A stretch of 53,385 nucleotides of DNA. It comes from Minisyncoccota bacterium (GTDB lineage: Bacteria > Patescibacteriota > Minisyncoccia > Phycocordibacterales > JACZSL01). Under the pieces are notes generated by a model that saw nothing but the letters and a program-made list of their open reading frames with translations, did no database searches and was not told the origin of the DNA. The stretch's first letter is position 1, and every line of letters begins with the position of its first letter. Position numbers and translations under genes: made by a program. The stretch spans positions 1-53,385 of the forward strand of contig JANQMM010000063.1 of NCBI GenBank assembly GCA_028280145.1, given 5' to 3'. This document shows positions 25,027 to 33,659 of the stretch, piece after piece.

Positions 25027-25146
25027 TTAGAACGGCAGTCCGTGCCCCGGAGGAGCAAAATAGAGCAAGGTCATGCTCAAAATGATGAGGATGCTGACAA
25101 CGATCCCCATACCCTTCATAAATTTTTGTGCTTTTTTGCCAAACAT
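25027..25146 (-). CDS. 39-residue hydrophobic peptide
   Basis: The minus strand reads MFGKKAQKFMKGMG followed by a hydrophobic helix VVSILIILSMTLLYFAP and GHGLPF, then TAA. The layout (basic N-terminus, single transmembrane helix, short Pro/Gly tail) is that of a small membrane protein. It lies between two other genes with a 70-nt gap to the next minus-strand gene. No clear Shine-Dalgarno site. Coding status is inferred from the shape of the peptide. Confidence 0.5.
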   Translation of the reverse strand: MFGKKAQKFMKGMGIVVSILIILSMTLLYFAPPGHGLPF

Positions 25147-25171
25147 AGCTAATATCTGTCTTTACCTTGTT

Positions 25172-25180
25172 TGGTATAAT
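25172..25180 (+). promoter_or_regulatory. Extended -10 promoter for the FtsB/DivIC-like gene
   Basis: TGGTATAAT, a TGn extension plus perfect TATAAT (25175-25180). Leader of about 57 nt to the ATG at 25244, whose last 22 nt are CTAA-headed repeats. Confidence 0.6.
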
Positions 25181-25221
25181 ATAGCATGAGATTTTCCGTA
25201 GGGAAAACCTGACACCAAGCA

Positions 25222-25243
25222 CTAAGCCACTAAGCACTAGCAC
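25222..25243 (+). repeat. CTAA-headed repeat leader before the FtsB/DivIC-like gene
   Basis: CTAAGCCA, CTAAGCA and CTAGCAC run without gaps up to the ATG at 25244, preceded by CCAAGCA. Same architecture as before groEL and htpX, again without a Shine-Dalgarno site. Confidence 0.6.
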
Positions 25244-25618
25244 ATGTTTGATTTTCACGAAAAAAGAAAGGCTCGTACCATCCTGTATTCCAAGCCGTTG
25301 TTGCTCTTCTTGGCGCTTATTGTGATCGGTATGACATATAGCGTGTACGGAGCGCTTGAAAAGGAACGAGATACAAGAACGACGCGAGACCAACGCGCTA
25401 CGGTACTTGACGAACTCCATATCCGTGAACATGTACTGCAACAGGAGATTGATCGTCTGAATACCGAAAAGGGGATCGAGTCGGAGATCCGTAGCAAATT
25501 TGAAGTCGCAAAGGACGGAGAGGAGGTGATCATTATCGTTGAAGCACCTGAAGAAGCGGAAGAAGATGTTGTCCCGGAAGAGGAGAAAGGCTTTTGGGCG
25601 AGACTTTTTGATTTCTGA
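25244..25618 (+). CDS. Septum formation initiator, FtsB/DivIC-like
   Basis: 124 aa. Short cytoplasmic N-terminus, one transmembrane helix (LLLFLALIVIGMTYSVYGAL, about residues 19-38), then a coiled coil (LDELHIREHVLQQEIDRLNTEKGIESEIRSKFEVAKDGEEVIIIVE) typical of FtsB/DivIC: the closing EIRSKFxVAKxGE motif is characteristic. The C-terminus is acidic and ends FWARLFDF. The family bridges FtsL and FtsQ in the divisome. Single gene with its own extended -10 promoter. Confidence 0.88.
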   Translation: MFDFHEKRKARTILYSKPLLLFLALIVIGMTYSVYGALEKERDTRTTRDQRATVLDELHIREHVLQQEIDRLNTEKGIESEIRSKFEVAKDGEEVIIIVEAPEEAEEDVVPEEEKGFWARLFDF

Positions 25619-25635
25619 GACTTGCATCACTCATG

Positions 25636-25644
25636 TGATATAAT
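25636..25644 (+). promoter_or_regulatory. Extended -10 promoter of the glutaredoxin gene
   Basis: TGATATAAT, a TGn extension plus perfect TATAAT (25639-25644). Leader of about 50 nt to the ATG at 25702. Confidence 0.6.
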
Positions 25645-25701
25645 GTATGGACTCTTAAGAGAGCTATCGTTGCGTTATTTTATTTAGTTTAAAAAATATT
25701 T

Positions 25702-25953
25702 ATGGATAAGAAGATCGAAATTTATAGCACGCCGACCTGTCATTATTGTCAGATGACAAAGGAATTCTTGAAGGAAAAAGGGATTGAATATACGGATTAC
25801 AATGTGGCGGAAGATGCTGACAGGCGCTCGGAGATGATCGAGAAAAGCGGACAGATGGGTGTACCCGTTATCCTTATCAGCGGCGGAGAAGGAGAGCCTG
25901 AAATGATGATTGGTTTTGACCAGGAGAAGTTGTCGATAGCACTTGGGTTATAG
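25702..25953 (+). CDS. Glutaredoxin-like thiol-disulfide protein
   Basis: 83 aa with a thioredoxin fold. Active site CHYC in IYSTPTCHYCQMTKEFLKEKG, the cis-Pro loop MGVPVILI, and a C-terminal helix, as in glutaredoxin/NrdH-type proteins. It probably reduces disulfides of partner proteins, with partners unknown. Single gene with its own promoter and terminator. It resembles the short glutaredoxins often found in reduced genomes. Confidence 0.9.
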   Translation: MDKKIEIYSTPTCHYCQMTKEFLKEKGIEYTDYNVAEDADRRSEMIEKSGQMGVPVILISGGEGEPEMMIGFDQEKLSIALGL

Positions 25954-25957
25954 GATC

Positions 25958-26005
25958 GCAATGAAATAACTGAAAGAGTCGCCGCAAAGGCGATTTTTTC
26001 ATTGC
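25958..26005 (+). terminator. Two-tier hairpin terminator after the glutaredoxin gene
   Basis: Inner stem TCGCC/GGCGA (25979-25993) around GCAAA is followed by TTTTTT (25994-25999). An outer pair, GCAATGAAA (25958-25966) and TTTCATTGC (25997-26005), could extend it. Confidence 0.75.
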
Positions 26006-26089
26006 AAGACGAACTGAAATACGTGCGCCGTACATCAGAAGTAGGTTAATTGAACAAACTTCTATTCGTATGATAAGGTAACACAATCA

Positions 26090-26164
26090 CTCCCCGTAGT
26101 TCAATGGATAGAACGGCTCCCTCCTAAGGAGCAGATGTAGGTTCGATTCCTACCGGGGAGACCA
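26090..26164 (+). tRNA. tRNA-Arg (anticodon CCT)
   Basis: Acceptor CTCCCCG/CGGGGAG, anticodon stem GCTCC/GGAGC around CTCCTAA (anticodon CCT), T-arm GTAGG-TTCGATT-CCTAC. The 3' end reads A-CCA, so CCA is encoded. TATGAT at 26069-26074 is a possible -10. Confidence 0.95.
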
Positions 26165-26193
26165 CAGAATAAAGAAGTAATTGACCCTATGCC

Positions 26194-27465
26194 TTAAATG
26201 GCCCTAAATGGATCAGCAAGCACAAGTTCTTGAGCTGTATCCTCAATACGCATCAGCTCATTGTGTTTAGCAGTACGTTCGCTACGACTGACACTACCGG
26301 TTTTGATCTGTCCGGCTCCCGCACCAACAGCTATGTGTGCAATAGTGACGTCTTCGGTCTCACCACTGCGGTGAGAGACGACAGTGTTCCAATTGACCTC
26401 CTTGGCGGCTCTAATGGTCTTGATCGTTTCAGTAAGTGTGCCGATCTGATTTGGTTTGATAAGAATGGCGTTACCCGCCTCCTTTTCTACGGCTTTTTCT
26501 AACCTTTTTTGGTTCGTTACCAAAAGGTCATCGCCGACCAGCTGCTTCTCTCCAAGCTCCTTTGTAAGCTCCATCCAACCTTCCCAGTCGTCTTCATAGA
26601 GACCATCTTCGATCGAAACGATTGGATATTTTTTCGTCATGTCCTTCAAGTATCCGATCATCTCGGCGGCTTCAAGTTCCCGGCCTTCAGTAGCCAGGTT
26701 GTATTTCTTGTCTTTGTAGAATTCAGAAGCGGCCACATCAAGTGCAAATGTAATATCATCGCCCGGCGTGTATCCTGCGCTCTCTGTTGCGGCAACCAAT
26801 AGATCAAGCATTTCTGTGTTTGACGCAACAGAGGGCGCGAAACCTCCCTCATCACCGACGGTTGTTGCGTGTCCTTTCTCACCCAGCACCTTTTTAAGTG
26901 ACATAAAGATTTCTGAAGCAATTTGAACTGCCTTTCGATAGCTTGTTGCACGGTTTGGCATAAGCATATATTCCTGAAAATCAGACGAATGTGTTGCATG
27001 CGAGCCGCCATTTAAAACATTGAACATCGGGATCGGTAGTGACATGGCAGGATTCTGAGAAATATCGTTTATGTGTTTATAGAGTGGCAGGTTACGGGTA
27101 TTTGCGGCGGCATGAGCCACTGCAAGCGAGACCGCAAGTATCGCATTTGCTCCGAGACCTGATTTATTCTCAGTCCCATCAAGCTCAATCATGGTCTCAT
27201 CAACCCGAAATTGATCATCAGCCGGCAGACCAAGTAGCGCATCTTTGATCTTACCACTTACATTTTGGATCGCTTGTTCTACTCCTTTACCGGCAAAGGC
27301 TGTTTTGTCGTCGCGAAGCTCATGTGCTTCGTGTTTGCCTGTGGAAGCCCCGGATGGCGTTGCCGCTCGGCCAAAGTTGCCACCTTCACATGACACTTCA
27401 GCTTCGACAGTCGGGTTTCCACGAGAGTCAAGGATCATCCGCGCCCTAATATCAGTAATGTTCAT
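26194..27465 (-). CDS. eno: Enolase
   Basis: 423 aa. Interconverts 2-phosphoglycerate and phosphoenolpyruvate in glycolysis. N-terminal RARMILDSRGNPTVEAEV, the metal and substrate loop VLNGGSHA, the metal-site VSIEDGLYEDDW, LLVTNQKRL, the catalytic Lys in NAILIKPNQIGT, and VVSHRSGETEDVTIAHIAVG are all present. Length is normal. It is divergent from the dehydrogenase-mutase fusion gene, with 44 nt between the two starts, so their promoters share one small region. Together with PEP synthase downstream of the fusion this forms a lower-glycolysis locus. Confidence 0.98.
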   Translation of the reverse strand: MNITDIRARMILDSRGNPTVEAEVSCEGGNFGRAATPSGASTGKHEAHELRDDKTAFAGKGVEQAIQNVSGKIKDALLGLPADDQFRVDETMIELDGTENKSGLGANAILAVSLAVAHAAANTRNLPLYKHINDISQNPAMSLPIPMFNVLNGGSHATHSSDFQEYMLMPNRATSYRKAVQIASEIFMSLKKVLGEKGHATTVGDEGGFAPSVASNTEMLDLLVAATESAGYTPGDDITFALDVAASEFYKDKKYNLATEGRELEAAEMIGYLKDMTKKYPIVSIEDGLYEDDWEGWMELTKELGEKQLVGDDLLVTNQKRLEKAVEKEAGNAILIKPNQIGTLTETIKTIRAAKEVNWNTVVSHRSGETEDVTIAHIAVGAGAGQIKTGSVSRSERTAKHNELMRIEDTAQELVLADPFRAI

Positions 27466-27496
27466 AATTTGTTCCGTTCAAATTATTAAAGTAAGT

Positions 27497-27502
27497 TATA
27501 AT
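27497..27502 (+). promoter_or_regulatory. -10 box (TATAAT) of the dehydrogenase-mutase fusion gene
   Basis: TATAAT ends 7 nt before the ATG at 27510, so the transcript should begin at or within one base of the start codon. No good -35 at 17 nt. Confidence 0.55.
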
Positions 27503-27509
27503 ATCGTCG

Positions 27510-29177
27510 ATGGCTGTTATTACAATTTATGATACATCGGAGCTCGATAAGCGGCAATTAACAGCTGGCCTTGAGGAGACCGATCACCGCTATAATTTTG
27601 TTGAAGATAAGATTTCACTGGATAATCTTGATCCGGAATCCGAGATCATTTCGGTTTTTGTAAGTTCTACGGTCACACGAGAAATGATCGAAAGACTACC
27701 GAAGCTGACGCTTATCTGCTGTCGCTCAACCGGATACAACAATATCGATCTTGAAGCGGCAAAGGAGCGCAATATCACAGTGGTCAATGTTCCTACATAT
27801 GGAGATGTCACTGTAGCTGAATATGCATTCACAATGCTTTTGGCATTGACCCGCAAACTTGAAGAAGTGCTTGAGGCCGAGAATGAGCCGTTTGAAGCAA
27901 AGGAGCTTTCCGGACATGATCTTTCCGGAAAAACATTTGGAGTAATTGGCACCGGACGCATCGGGCAAAAGGCACTGAAGATCGCCAATGGTTTTTCCAT
28001 GCGAACTATTGCCTGTGACGCTTTCCCAAACGATGCTCTTACAAGTGAACTCAATTTTGCATATGTAAGCCTTGAGGAACTCTTGGCTCAGGCCGATATC
28101 ATTTCACTTCATGTGCCGTATAACCCCGATACACACCATCTGATGAATCGACAACGTCTTGAGTCCATGAAGTCGGGGGCAATTCTTATAAATACGGCTC
28201 GCGGTGCGCTTGTTGATACAAGAGCATTAGTAGAACTTTTGGATAATGGACATCTTGGTGGGGCCGCGCTCGACGTGGTCGAAGGTGAGAAACTTCTGGA
28301 TTACGAAGAACAGATGGCGCTTATTGCAAGTGGAGAAACAGAGGAGGATACGCTTCGTCACAGTGTTGAGATATCCGCGCTGAAAAAGATGCCTAATGTA
28401 ATAATCAGTCCGCATAATGCGTATAACACCATTGAGGCGATTGGTCGCATTAATGGAACCACTGTCCGGAATATCATAGGTTTTTATAACGGTGATATAC
28501 CCAATAAAGTTGGTGTAAAGCAAAAGTTAGGAAAACTTATTCTTCTTCGGCACACTCAGTCAGAATGGAATGCAAGCGGGACGTGGACGGGGCTCACTGA
28601 CATTTGTCTTAGCGAAAAGGGTCGGAAAGATTGCGTGCCTTTGGGGATTAAGTTGAAAGAGTTGGGCATAGATATCAATGTTGCTTGTCACACTGAACTG
28701 AGTCGTACCAAAGAAACACTTACGGGCGTGTGCCAGGTCATAGGAGAAGATGGTCTTGAGGTCATAAGCGAAAGCGCGTTTAATGAGCGGGATTACGGAA
28801 CATATACCGGCAAGAATAAATGGTCAGTCAAAGACGAACTTGGTGAAGAGGAGTTTAATAAACTCAGACGTGGTTGGGATGTGCATATTCCCGATGGAGA
28901 GACGCTTAAAATGGTATACGAGCGCGTGGTGCCGGCATACAATGACAAAATTTTGCCAATGCTACGGACGGGAAAGAATGTGCTCATCGTGGCTCACGGC
29001 AATAGCCTGCGGGCTTTGATCAAGCACCTTGAATCGGTCCCTGATGACGACATTGCAAGCGTAGAGATGCCGTTGTGTAAGATCATAATATACGAAGTGG
29101 ATCCCGTGACCGGCCTTAAGAAGTCAGTAGAGATAATCGAGACAGAAACCACACCAAATGAACCGGTGACCTGTTAA
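27510..29177 (+). CDS. Fusion of a D-2-hydroxyacid dehydrogenase and a 2,3-BPG-dependent phosphoglycerate mutase
   Basis: 555 aa in one uninterrupted frame. Residues 1 to about 335 are a D-isomer 2-hydroxyacid dehydrogenase, most like D-lactate dehydrogenase: VPTYGDVTVAEYAF, the Rossmann loop GTGRIG (147-152), NTARGALVD, and the acid/base His302 in ISPHNAY. Residues about 343-555 are a histidine-phosphatase-type phosphoglycerate mutase: LILLRHTQSEWN with the phosphorylated His at about 348 (RHT instead of the usual RHG), WTGLTDICLSEKG, ERDYGTYTGKNK and the second His at about 496 in AHGNSLRAL. The first domain would interconvert pyruvate and D-lactate, the second 3- and 2-phosphoglycerate. 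Divergent to enolase and followed by PEP synthase. No frameshift or linker abnormality seen. Confidence 0.93.
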   Translation: MAVITIYDTSELDKRQLTAGLEETDHRYNFVEDKISLDNLDPESEIISVFVSSTVTREMIERLPKLTLICCRSTGYNNIDLEAAKERNITVVNVPTYGDVTVAEYAFTMLLALTRKLEEVLEAENEPFEAKELSGHDLSGKTFGVIGTGRIGQKALKIANGFSMRTIACDAFPNDALTSELNFAYVSLEELLAQADIISLHVPYNPDTHHLMNRQRLESMKSGAILINTARGALVDTRALVELLDNGHLGGAALDVVEGEKLLDYEEQMALIASGETEEDTLRHSVEISALKKMPNVIISPHNAYNTIEAIGRINGTTVRNIIGFYNGDIPNKVGVKQKLGKLILLRHTQSEWNASGTWTGLTDICLSEKGRKDCVPLGIKLKELGIDINVACHTELSRTKETLTGVCQVIGEDGLEVISESAFNERDYGTYTGKNKWSVKDELGEEEFNKLRRGWDVHIPDGETLKMVYERVVPAYNDKILPMLRTGKNVLIVAHGNSLRALIKHLESVPDDDIASVEMPLCKIIIYEVDPVTGLKKSVEIIETETTPNEPVTC

Positions 29178-29223
29178 AAATGATCGAAAAAGTGATAGAA
29201 TCAAGGGGTATAGTACTTAACTT

Positions 29224-29243
29224 AAGTGTTACACTTATATAAT
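29224..29243 (+). promoter_or_regulatory. ppsA promoter with an overlapping palindrome
   Basis: TATAAT at 29238-29243, with a perfect palindrome AAGTGT-T-ACACTT at 29224-29236 ending 1 nt before it. A palindrome in the -35/-10 spacer is a typical repressor site. Possible -35 TTAACT at 29217-29222 (15-nt spacer). AAGGGG at 29246-29251 lies before the ATG at 29261. Confidence 0.5.
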
Positions 29244-29260
29244 CTAAAGGGGAAAATTAT

Positions 29261-31621
29261 ATGTACAAGCACCTTCGTTTTTTTAAGGATATTCAAATTG
29301 ATGACGTTCCGCAGGTAGGCGGCAAGAATGCATCACTTGGCGAAATGTTCCGCGCCCTAACTCCAAAGGGAATAAACCTGCCTAATGGCTACAGCACCAC
29401 TGCTGATGCCTATCGCTATTTTTTGGAAAGCGCAGATATTCGTGAAGCTATCACCAAGGAGTTGGAAGGTTTAAATATTGAAGACGTTGCAGATCTGCAG
29501 AAGCGCGGTGCGGCAGTGCGGCAGATAATTCTTGACGCAAAGCTCCCGGAGGATTTTGAGGCTGAGGTCAGAAAAGCATATAAAGAACTCTGTGACACTG
29601 TTGGCTTTGATAACTTGGTTGTGGTTGTCCGTTCGTCTGCGACTGCAGAAGACCTTCCAAATGCCTCATTTGCAGGTCAACAAGAAACATACCTTAACAT
29701 CAGCGGTGAGGATGCCGTTATGGAATCAGTGCAAAAATGTATCGCTTCACTCTTTACCGACCGGGCCATTGTGTATCGTGTGGAAAACGGTTTTGATCAC
29801 ATGCAGGTTGCTCTTGCCGTCGGTATTCAACAAATGGTGGCTGTGCGCTCGGAGGCTTCAGGCGTTATGTTCACACTCGACACAGAATCAGGCTTCCGTA
29901 ATGCTGTCGTCATCAATTCAATCTACGGTTTGGGTGAGAATATTGTGCAAGGCCGCGTGTCTCCTGATGAGTTTACGGTGTTCAAGCCTACACGATCCAT
30001 CTTAAAGAAAAAACTTGGCACCAAGAGACTCAAAATGATCCCAAGTGGTGCTAATGAAGTCGAGAACCTGGAAGTGTCGCAAGAGGATCAACGACGTTTT
30101 TCAATTACCGATGAGCAAGTATTGACGCTGGCGGAGTGGGGAGTGCACATTGAGGAGCACTATGGAAAGCCAATGGACATTGAATGGGCGCTCGACGAAG
30201 ACTTCGGTTCACTCTATATCGTACAAGCACGCCCTGAGACCGTGCAATCACAGAAGGATCCAAATTGCATCGAGGAGCATGTGCGTCTTGAGGATGGTGA
30301 AGTGTTGGTTGCCGGTACGAGTGTCGGTGATAAGATCGGTGCCGGTAAGGCATCAGTGATCGAAAGTGTGGAACAAATACATGACTTTAACGAAGGTGAT
30401 GTGCTCGTAACCACGATGACAGACCCGGATTGGGTTCCGATCATGAAAAAAGCATCTGCAATTGTCACAAACAAGGGTGGGCGCACGTGCCACGCCGCTA
30501 TTGTATCTCGGGAGCTTGGTATTCCATGTATTGTCGGTACCGATGTTGCTACCACAACGATCCCTAATGGTGAGGAAGTGACGGTCAGTTGTAATGAAGG
30601 GGATGAGGGTAGAGTATATCGGGGACTGCTCAAGTTTGAGGTTCGCACCGAAAACATTGCTGATCTCAAGCGACCACAGACAAAGATCATGATGAATATT
30701 GGCTCTCCGGAACATGCGTTCAAGTATTCATTCATTCCAAACGACGGTGTTGGTCTTGCGCGGGAAGAGTTCATTATTGATGCACATATCAAGATTCACC
30801 CTCTTGCTCTTATGCGGTTTGATGAAGTGCATGACGAGGGCGCACGCAGACAGATCGAAGAACTTACATTCGGGTACGAAAATAAAGCAGATTATTTTGT
30901 AGATAAACTTGCAGAAGGAATAGGGATTCTCGGTGCTGCGTTTCATCCAAATGACGTCATCGTGCGTTTCAGTGACTTCAAGACGAATGAATATGCGAAT
31001 CTGATCGGAGGACAACAGTTTGAGCCGGAAGAGAATAACCCGATGATCGGTTGGCGAGGTGCAAGTCGGTACTATCATGATGACTATAAAGAAGCCTTCA
31101 AGCTTGAATGTCGAGCCATGAAGAAAGTTCGTGATGAAATGGGAATTACGAATGTTAAGGCGATGGTGCCGTTCTGCCGAACGCTCGAAGAAGCGGATAA
31201 AGTGCTTGGCATCATGGGCGAAGAAGGGCTGAAGCGTGGAGAAAATGGTTTTGAAGTGTATGTGATGATCGAAATTCCAAGCAATGTTGTTTTAGCGGAA
31301 GGGTTTGCGGAGAAGTTTGATGGCTTCTCGATCGGAAGTAACGACTTAACACAACTTACCCTTGGTGTGGATCGGGACAGTCACATTGTGGCGCATGTGT
31401 ATGATGAAAATAATGAAGCGGTCAAGGAATTGATCCGAAAGACCATTAAGGTAGGGAAGGAGAAAGGTGTGAAAGTTGGAATTTGCGGACAAGGCCCGTC
31501 AGATAGTCCGGAATTTGCACAGTTTTTGGTTGAAGAAGGCATTGATAGCCTTTCGCTTTCTCCGGATACCATCGTAAAGACGACGATTGCTACCAACGCA
31601 ATAGAAAAAGGATCAAAATAA
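29261..31621 (+). CDS. ppsA: Phosphoenolpyruvate synthase
   Basis: 786 aa. Uses ATP to convert pyruvate to phosphoenolpyruvate, AMP and phosphate (reversible in some lineages). Domains in order: ATP-grasp (DVPQVGGKNASLGEMFRAL, VVRSSATAEDLPNASFAGQQETYL), the swivelling phosphohistidine domain with His411 in GGRTCHAAIVSRELGIPCIVGT, and the PEP/pyruvate barrel (GLAREEFIIDAHIKIHPLAL, EGFSIGSNDLTQLTLGVDRD-like segment, then GICGQGPSD). Length is normal. It follows the fusion gene by 83 nt with its own promoter and palindrome and is 1 nt from the transporter gene downstream. Confidence 0.97.
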   Translation: MYKHLRFFKDIQIDDVPQVGGKNASLGEMFRALTPKGINLPNGYSTTADAYRYFLESADIREAITKELEGLNIEDVADLQKRGAAVRQIILDAKLPEDFEAEVRKAYKELCDTVGFDNLVVVVRSSATAEDLPNASFAGQQETYLNISGEDAVMESVQKCIASLFTDRAIVYRVENGFDHMQVALAVGIQQMVAVRSEASGVMFTLDTESGFRNAVVINSIYGLGENIVQGRVSPDEFTVFKPTRSILKKKLGTKRLKMIPSGANEVENLEVSQEDQRRFSITDEQVLTLAEWGVHIEEHYGKPMDIEWALDEDFGSLYIVQARPETVQSQKDPNCIEEHVRLEDGEVLVAGTSVGDKIGAGKASVIESVEQIHDFNEGDVLVTTMTDPDWVPIMKKASAIVTNKGGRTCHAAIVSRELGIPCIVGTDVATTTIPNGEEVTVSCNEGDEGRVYRGLLKFEVRTENIADLKRPQTKIMMNIGSPEHAFKYSFIPNDGVGLAREEFIIDAHIKIHPLALMRFDEVHDEGARRQIEELTFGYENKADYFVDKLAEGIGILGAAFHPNDVIVRFSDFKTNEYANLIGGQQFEPEENNPMIGWRGASRYYHDDYKEAFKLECRAMKKVRDEMGITNVKAMVPFCRTLEEADKVLGIMGEEGLKRGENGFEVYVMIEIPSNVVLAEGFAEKFDGFSIGSNDLTQLTLGVDRDSHIVAHVYDENNEAVKELIRKTIKVGKEKGVKVGICGQGPSDSPEFAQFLVEEGIDSLSLSPDTIVKTTIATNAIEKGSK

Positions 31622-31622
31622 C

Positions 31623-33041
31623 ATGAGTCATTACCCGCCACTACAGGAGAGAGAGCTACCAAAACCGCCTCATTGGAGTAAGGCTATTGGGGTTGGTGTT
31701 GTGGTGATGGGTCTTGCCATCGGGACAGGAGAGCTCATTTTGTGGCCGCACATCATTACCAAGCACGGACTTGTGCTTTTATGGCTTGCTCTTCTTGGTA
31801 TTACTGCACAATATTTCATAAATAAGGAAGTGGCCCGGCATGAAGTTGCAACAGGTGAGAGCTTCTTTACAACTGCGGCACGAGCATTTCAGTGGACGGT
31901 GTTCTTCTGGCTATTTACTGCAATTATCCTATACATTTGGCCGGGCTGGGCCTCTGCCATTGGCACAACCCTTAACGAACTCTTTGGATTTGGAACCCAT
32001 CTCATGTGGTCTTGGGCGACTCTTGCTCTGGTTTTGGTGCTTACCTTCAGTGGCAAGGTGGCCTACACTATGCTTGAAAAGACCCTTAAGATCACTGTCC
32101 CGATCTTCTTCGTACTCCTGCTTGTGATCAGCTACTACAATCTCTCCCTCGAGATATTGCACGAAGCGATCAGAGGAGTATTCTCATTTGGCGTGATCCC
32201 GGACGGAGTTGATATCAATGTGCTCCTTGGTGCTGTGGTATTTGCAGGAGCCGGAGGAATGCTCAATCTTGCCGTATCTCTTTGGTATAGAGATAAGCAG
32301 GTTGGAATGGGTCAGTATGTAGGACGTATTACGAACCCAGTAACGGGTCGTGAGGAATCTGTTGCAACGGAAGGCTATACGTTTGATACGGAGAATCCTG
32401 AAAATATGAAACGATGGAAGAACTGGATGAAGTACGTGCACATAGATCAAGGGGTAGTATTCTTGGGGCTTGGATTTACCACATTATTCTTGCTTGCGGT
32501 AAATGCGTATGCAGTCCTTACTCCCAAAGGACTTGTGCCGGAGGGATTGGACGTTGCGGTGGTCCAGGCACATATATTCGGGGATGTGTTCGGTCCAATT
32601 GGATTTAAGGTCTTTTTGGCGATGGCTTTCTTGATGCTCTTTTCGGTGATGTGGACTGTTATTGATGCACTAACCCGTATCGTGACTGACATTATTTACA
32701 CCAATGCACGCATAGGGAAATATCAGAAGGTATTTGCGCCATTTAAACGATTTTCAATAGGAAAGCTGTATTATGGAGCGATCACTCTCATTGCAATCAT
32801 TGGTGCATTTCTCATTTTACTCGAACAGCCACTTACGCTCTTGGTCATCTCCGGAGTGTTGTCAGGTCTTTCAATGGCTCTCTATACTCCGCTTTTGATC
32901 TATTTGAACAATACAAGACTGGCAAAACCACTTCGACCGAATATATTCACAAATATTGCAATGACCGCGATTGCCATTTTCTTTGCATATTTTGCCTATC
33001 GCGTTATCGTCGAAGCAATAGGAAATATTTTTGGCGCTTAA
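31623..33041 (+). CDS. Nramp-related membrane transporter
   Basis: 472 aa with about 11-12 transmembrane helices. The first helix reads GVGVVVMGLAIGTGELILWP, which matches the Nramp/SLC11 region where classical metal transporters have the DPGN motif; the Asp-Pro-Gly-Asn signature is not present, and a Glu (GTGEL) is the acidic residue. That pattern is seen in Nramp-related proteins whose substrate is not established, so a divalent-metal function is uncertain. It starts 1 nt after the ppsA stop, so co-expression with PEP synthase is likely. A terminator follows. Confidence 0.75.
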   Translation: MSHYPPLQERELPKPPHWSKAIGVGVVVMGLAIGTGELILWPHIITKHGLVLLWLALLGITAQYFINKEVARHEVATGESFFTTAARAFQWTVFFWLFTAIILYIWPGWASAIGTTLNELFGFGTHLMWSWATLALVLVLTFSGKVAYTMLEKTLKITVPIFFVLLLVISYYNLSLEILHEAIRGVFSFGVIPDGVDINVLLGAVVFAGAGGMLNLAVSLWYRDKQVGMGQYVGRITNPVTGREESVATEGYTFDTENPENMKRWKNWMKYVHIDQGVVFLGLGFTTLFLLAVNAYAVLTPKGLVPEGLDVAVVQAHIFGDVFGPIGFKVFLAMAFLMLFSVMWTVIDALTRIVTDIIYTNARIGKYQKVFAPFKRFSIGKLYYGAITLIAIIGAFLILLEQPLTLLVISGVLSGLSMALYTPLLIYLNNTRLAKPLRPNIFTNIAMTAIAIFFAYFAYRVIVEAIGNIFGA

Positions 33042-33073
33042 AAACCGGAGGTGCCGATACCTCCAGTTTTTTG
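33041..33073 (+). terminator. Terminator after the Nramp-related gene
   Basis: AAAACCGGAGGT and ACCTCCAGTTTT pair (one C-A mismatch) around GCCGAT and are followed by more T residues. Confidence 0.75.
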
Positions 33074-33089
33074 ATCAGAACCAGTTTTC

Positions 33090-33659
33090 TTAATCGGCTA
33101 TTGCCTGCAATATCTCCTCAAACACCGCATCAATATCTTGGTTGGCATTGACGTTTCTTACTTTGCCTTGTTCTTTAAAGAATGCAAGTGAATGTACTGT
33201 TTCATTCAAGAATGCTTGTTTTCGTTTTTCTATTTTCGAAGGTGTATCATATCCTTCACGCCCTCGTTCCAGTAGGCGTTCTGTTAAGACCTCATCGTTG
33301 CACTCAAGACAAATCACAACGTACGGCCTCTCAATTTCCTCATGTATTTCGTGAAGTTTTTTTGCTTCTTCAGGCTTTCGAGCAACGCTTTCAAACACTA
33401 ACCCTTGGTCCGGAAATTCCTCAAGAAGAGCTTTGGTCATCATATAACTTGCAAGCCATTCTGGTATCCAGCCGGTAGTGTGGATGTTGGCAATGTAACG
33501 GCCAAGGGGAGTGTCTTGCGCTGCGTACTCTCGTGTCTTGTCCCCGGTAGAAAAAATAGCATACCCGAGAGCCTCGGCAAGCTTATGTGCTTGCGTGCCC
33601 TTGCCGGTGCCAGCCCGACCCATAAGAATGATACTTTGATAGGGAGTTTTTGATTTCAT
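33090..33659 (-). CDS. Adenylate-kinase-like nucleoside monophosphate kinase
   Basis: 189 aa. P-loop GRAGTGKGTQAHKLAEALGYAIFSTGDKTREY at residues about 13-45 matches the adenylate kinase family, including the conserved FSTGD segment. The region LLERGREGYDTPSKIEKRKQAF replaces the usual LID domain with a short helix, so it resembles short-type kinases or a related NMP kinase; substrate not fixed. The ATG at 33659 is preferred over the upstream start at 33761 because the extra 34 residues do not resemble the family and run into neighbouring regulatory space. Confidence 0.82.
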   Translation of the reverse strand: MKSKTPYQSIILMGRAGTGKGTQAHKLAEALGYAIFSTGDKTREYAAQDTPLGRYIANIHTTGWIPEWLASYMMTKALLEEFPDQGLVFESVARKPEEAKKLHEIHEEIERPYVVICLECNDEVLTERLLERGREGYDTPSKIEKRKQAFLNETVHSLAFFKEQGKVRNVNANQDIDAVFEEILQAIAD

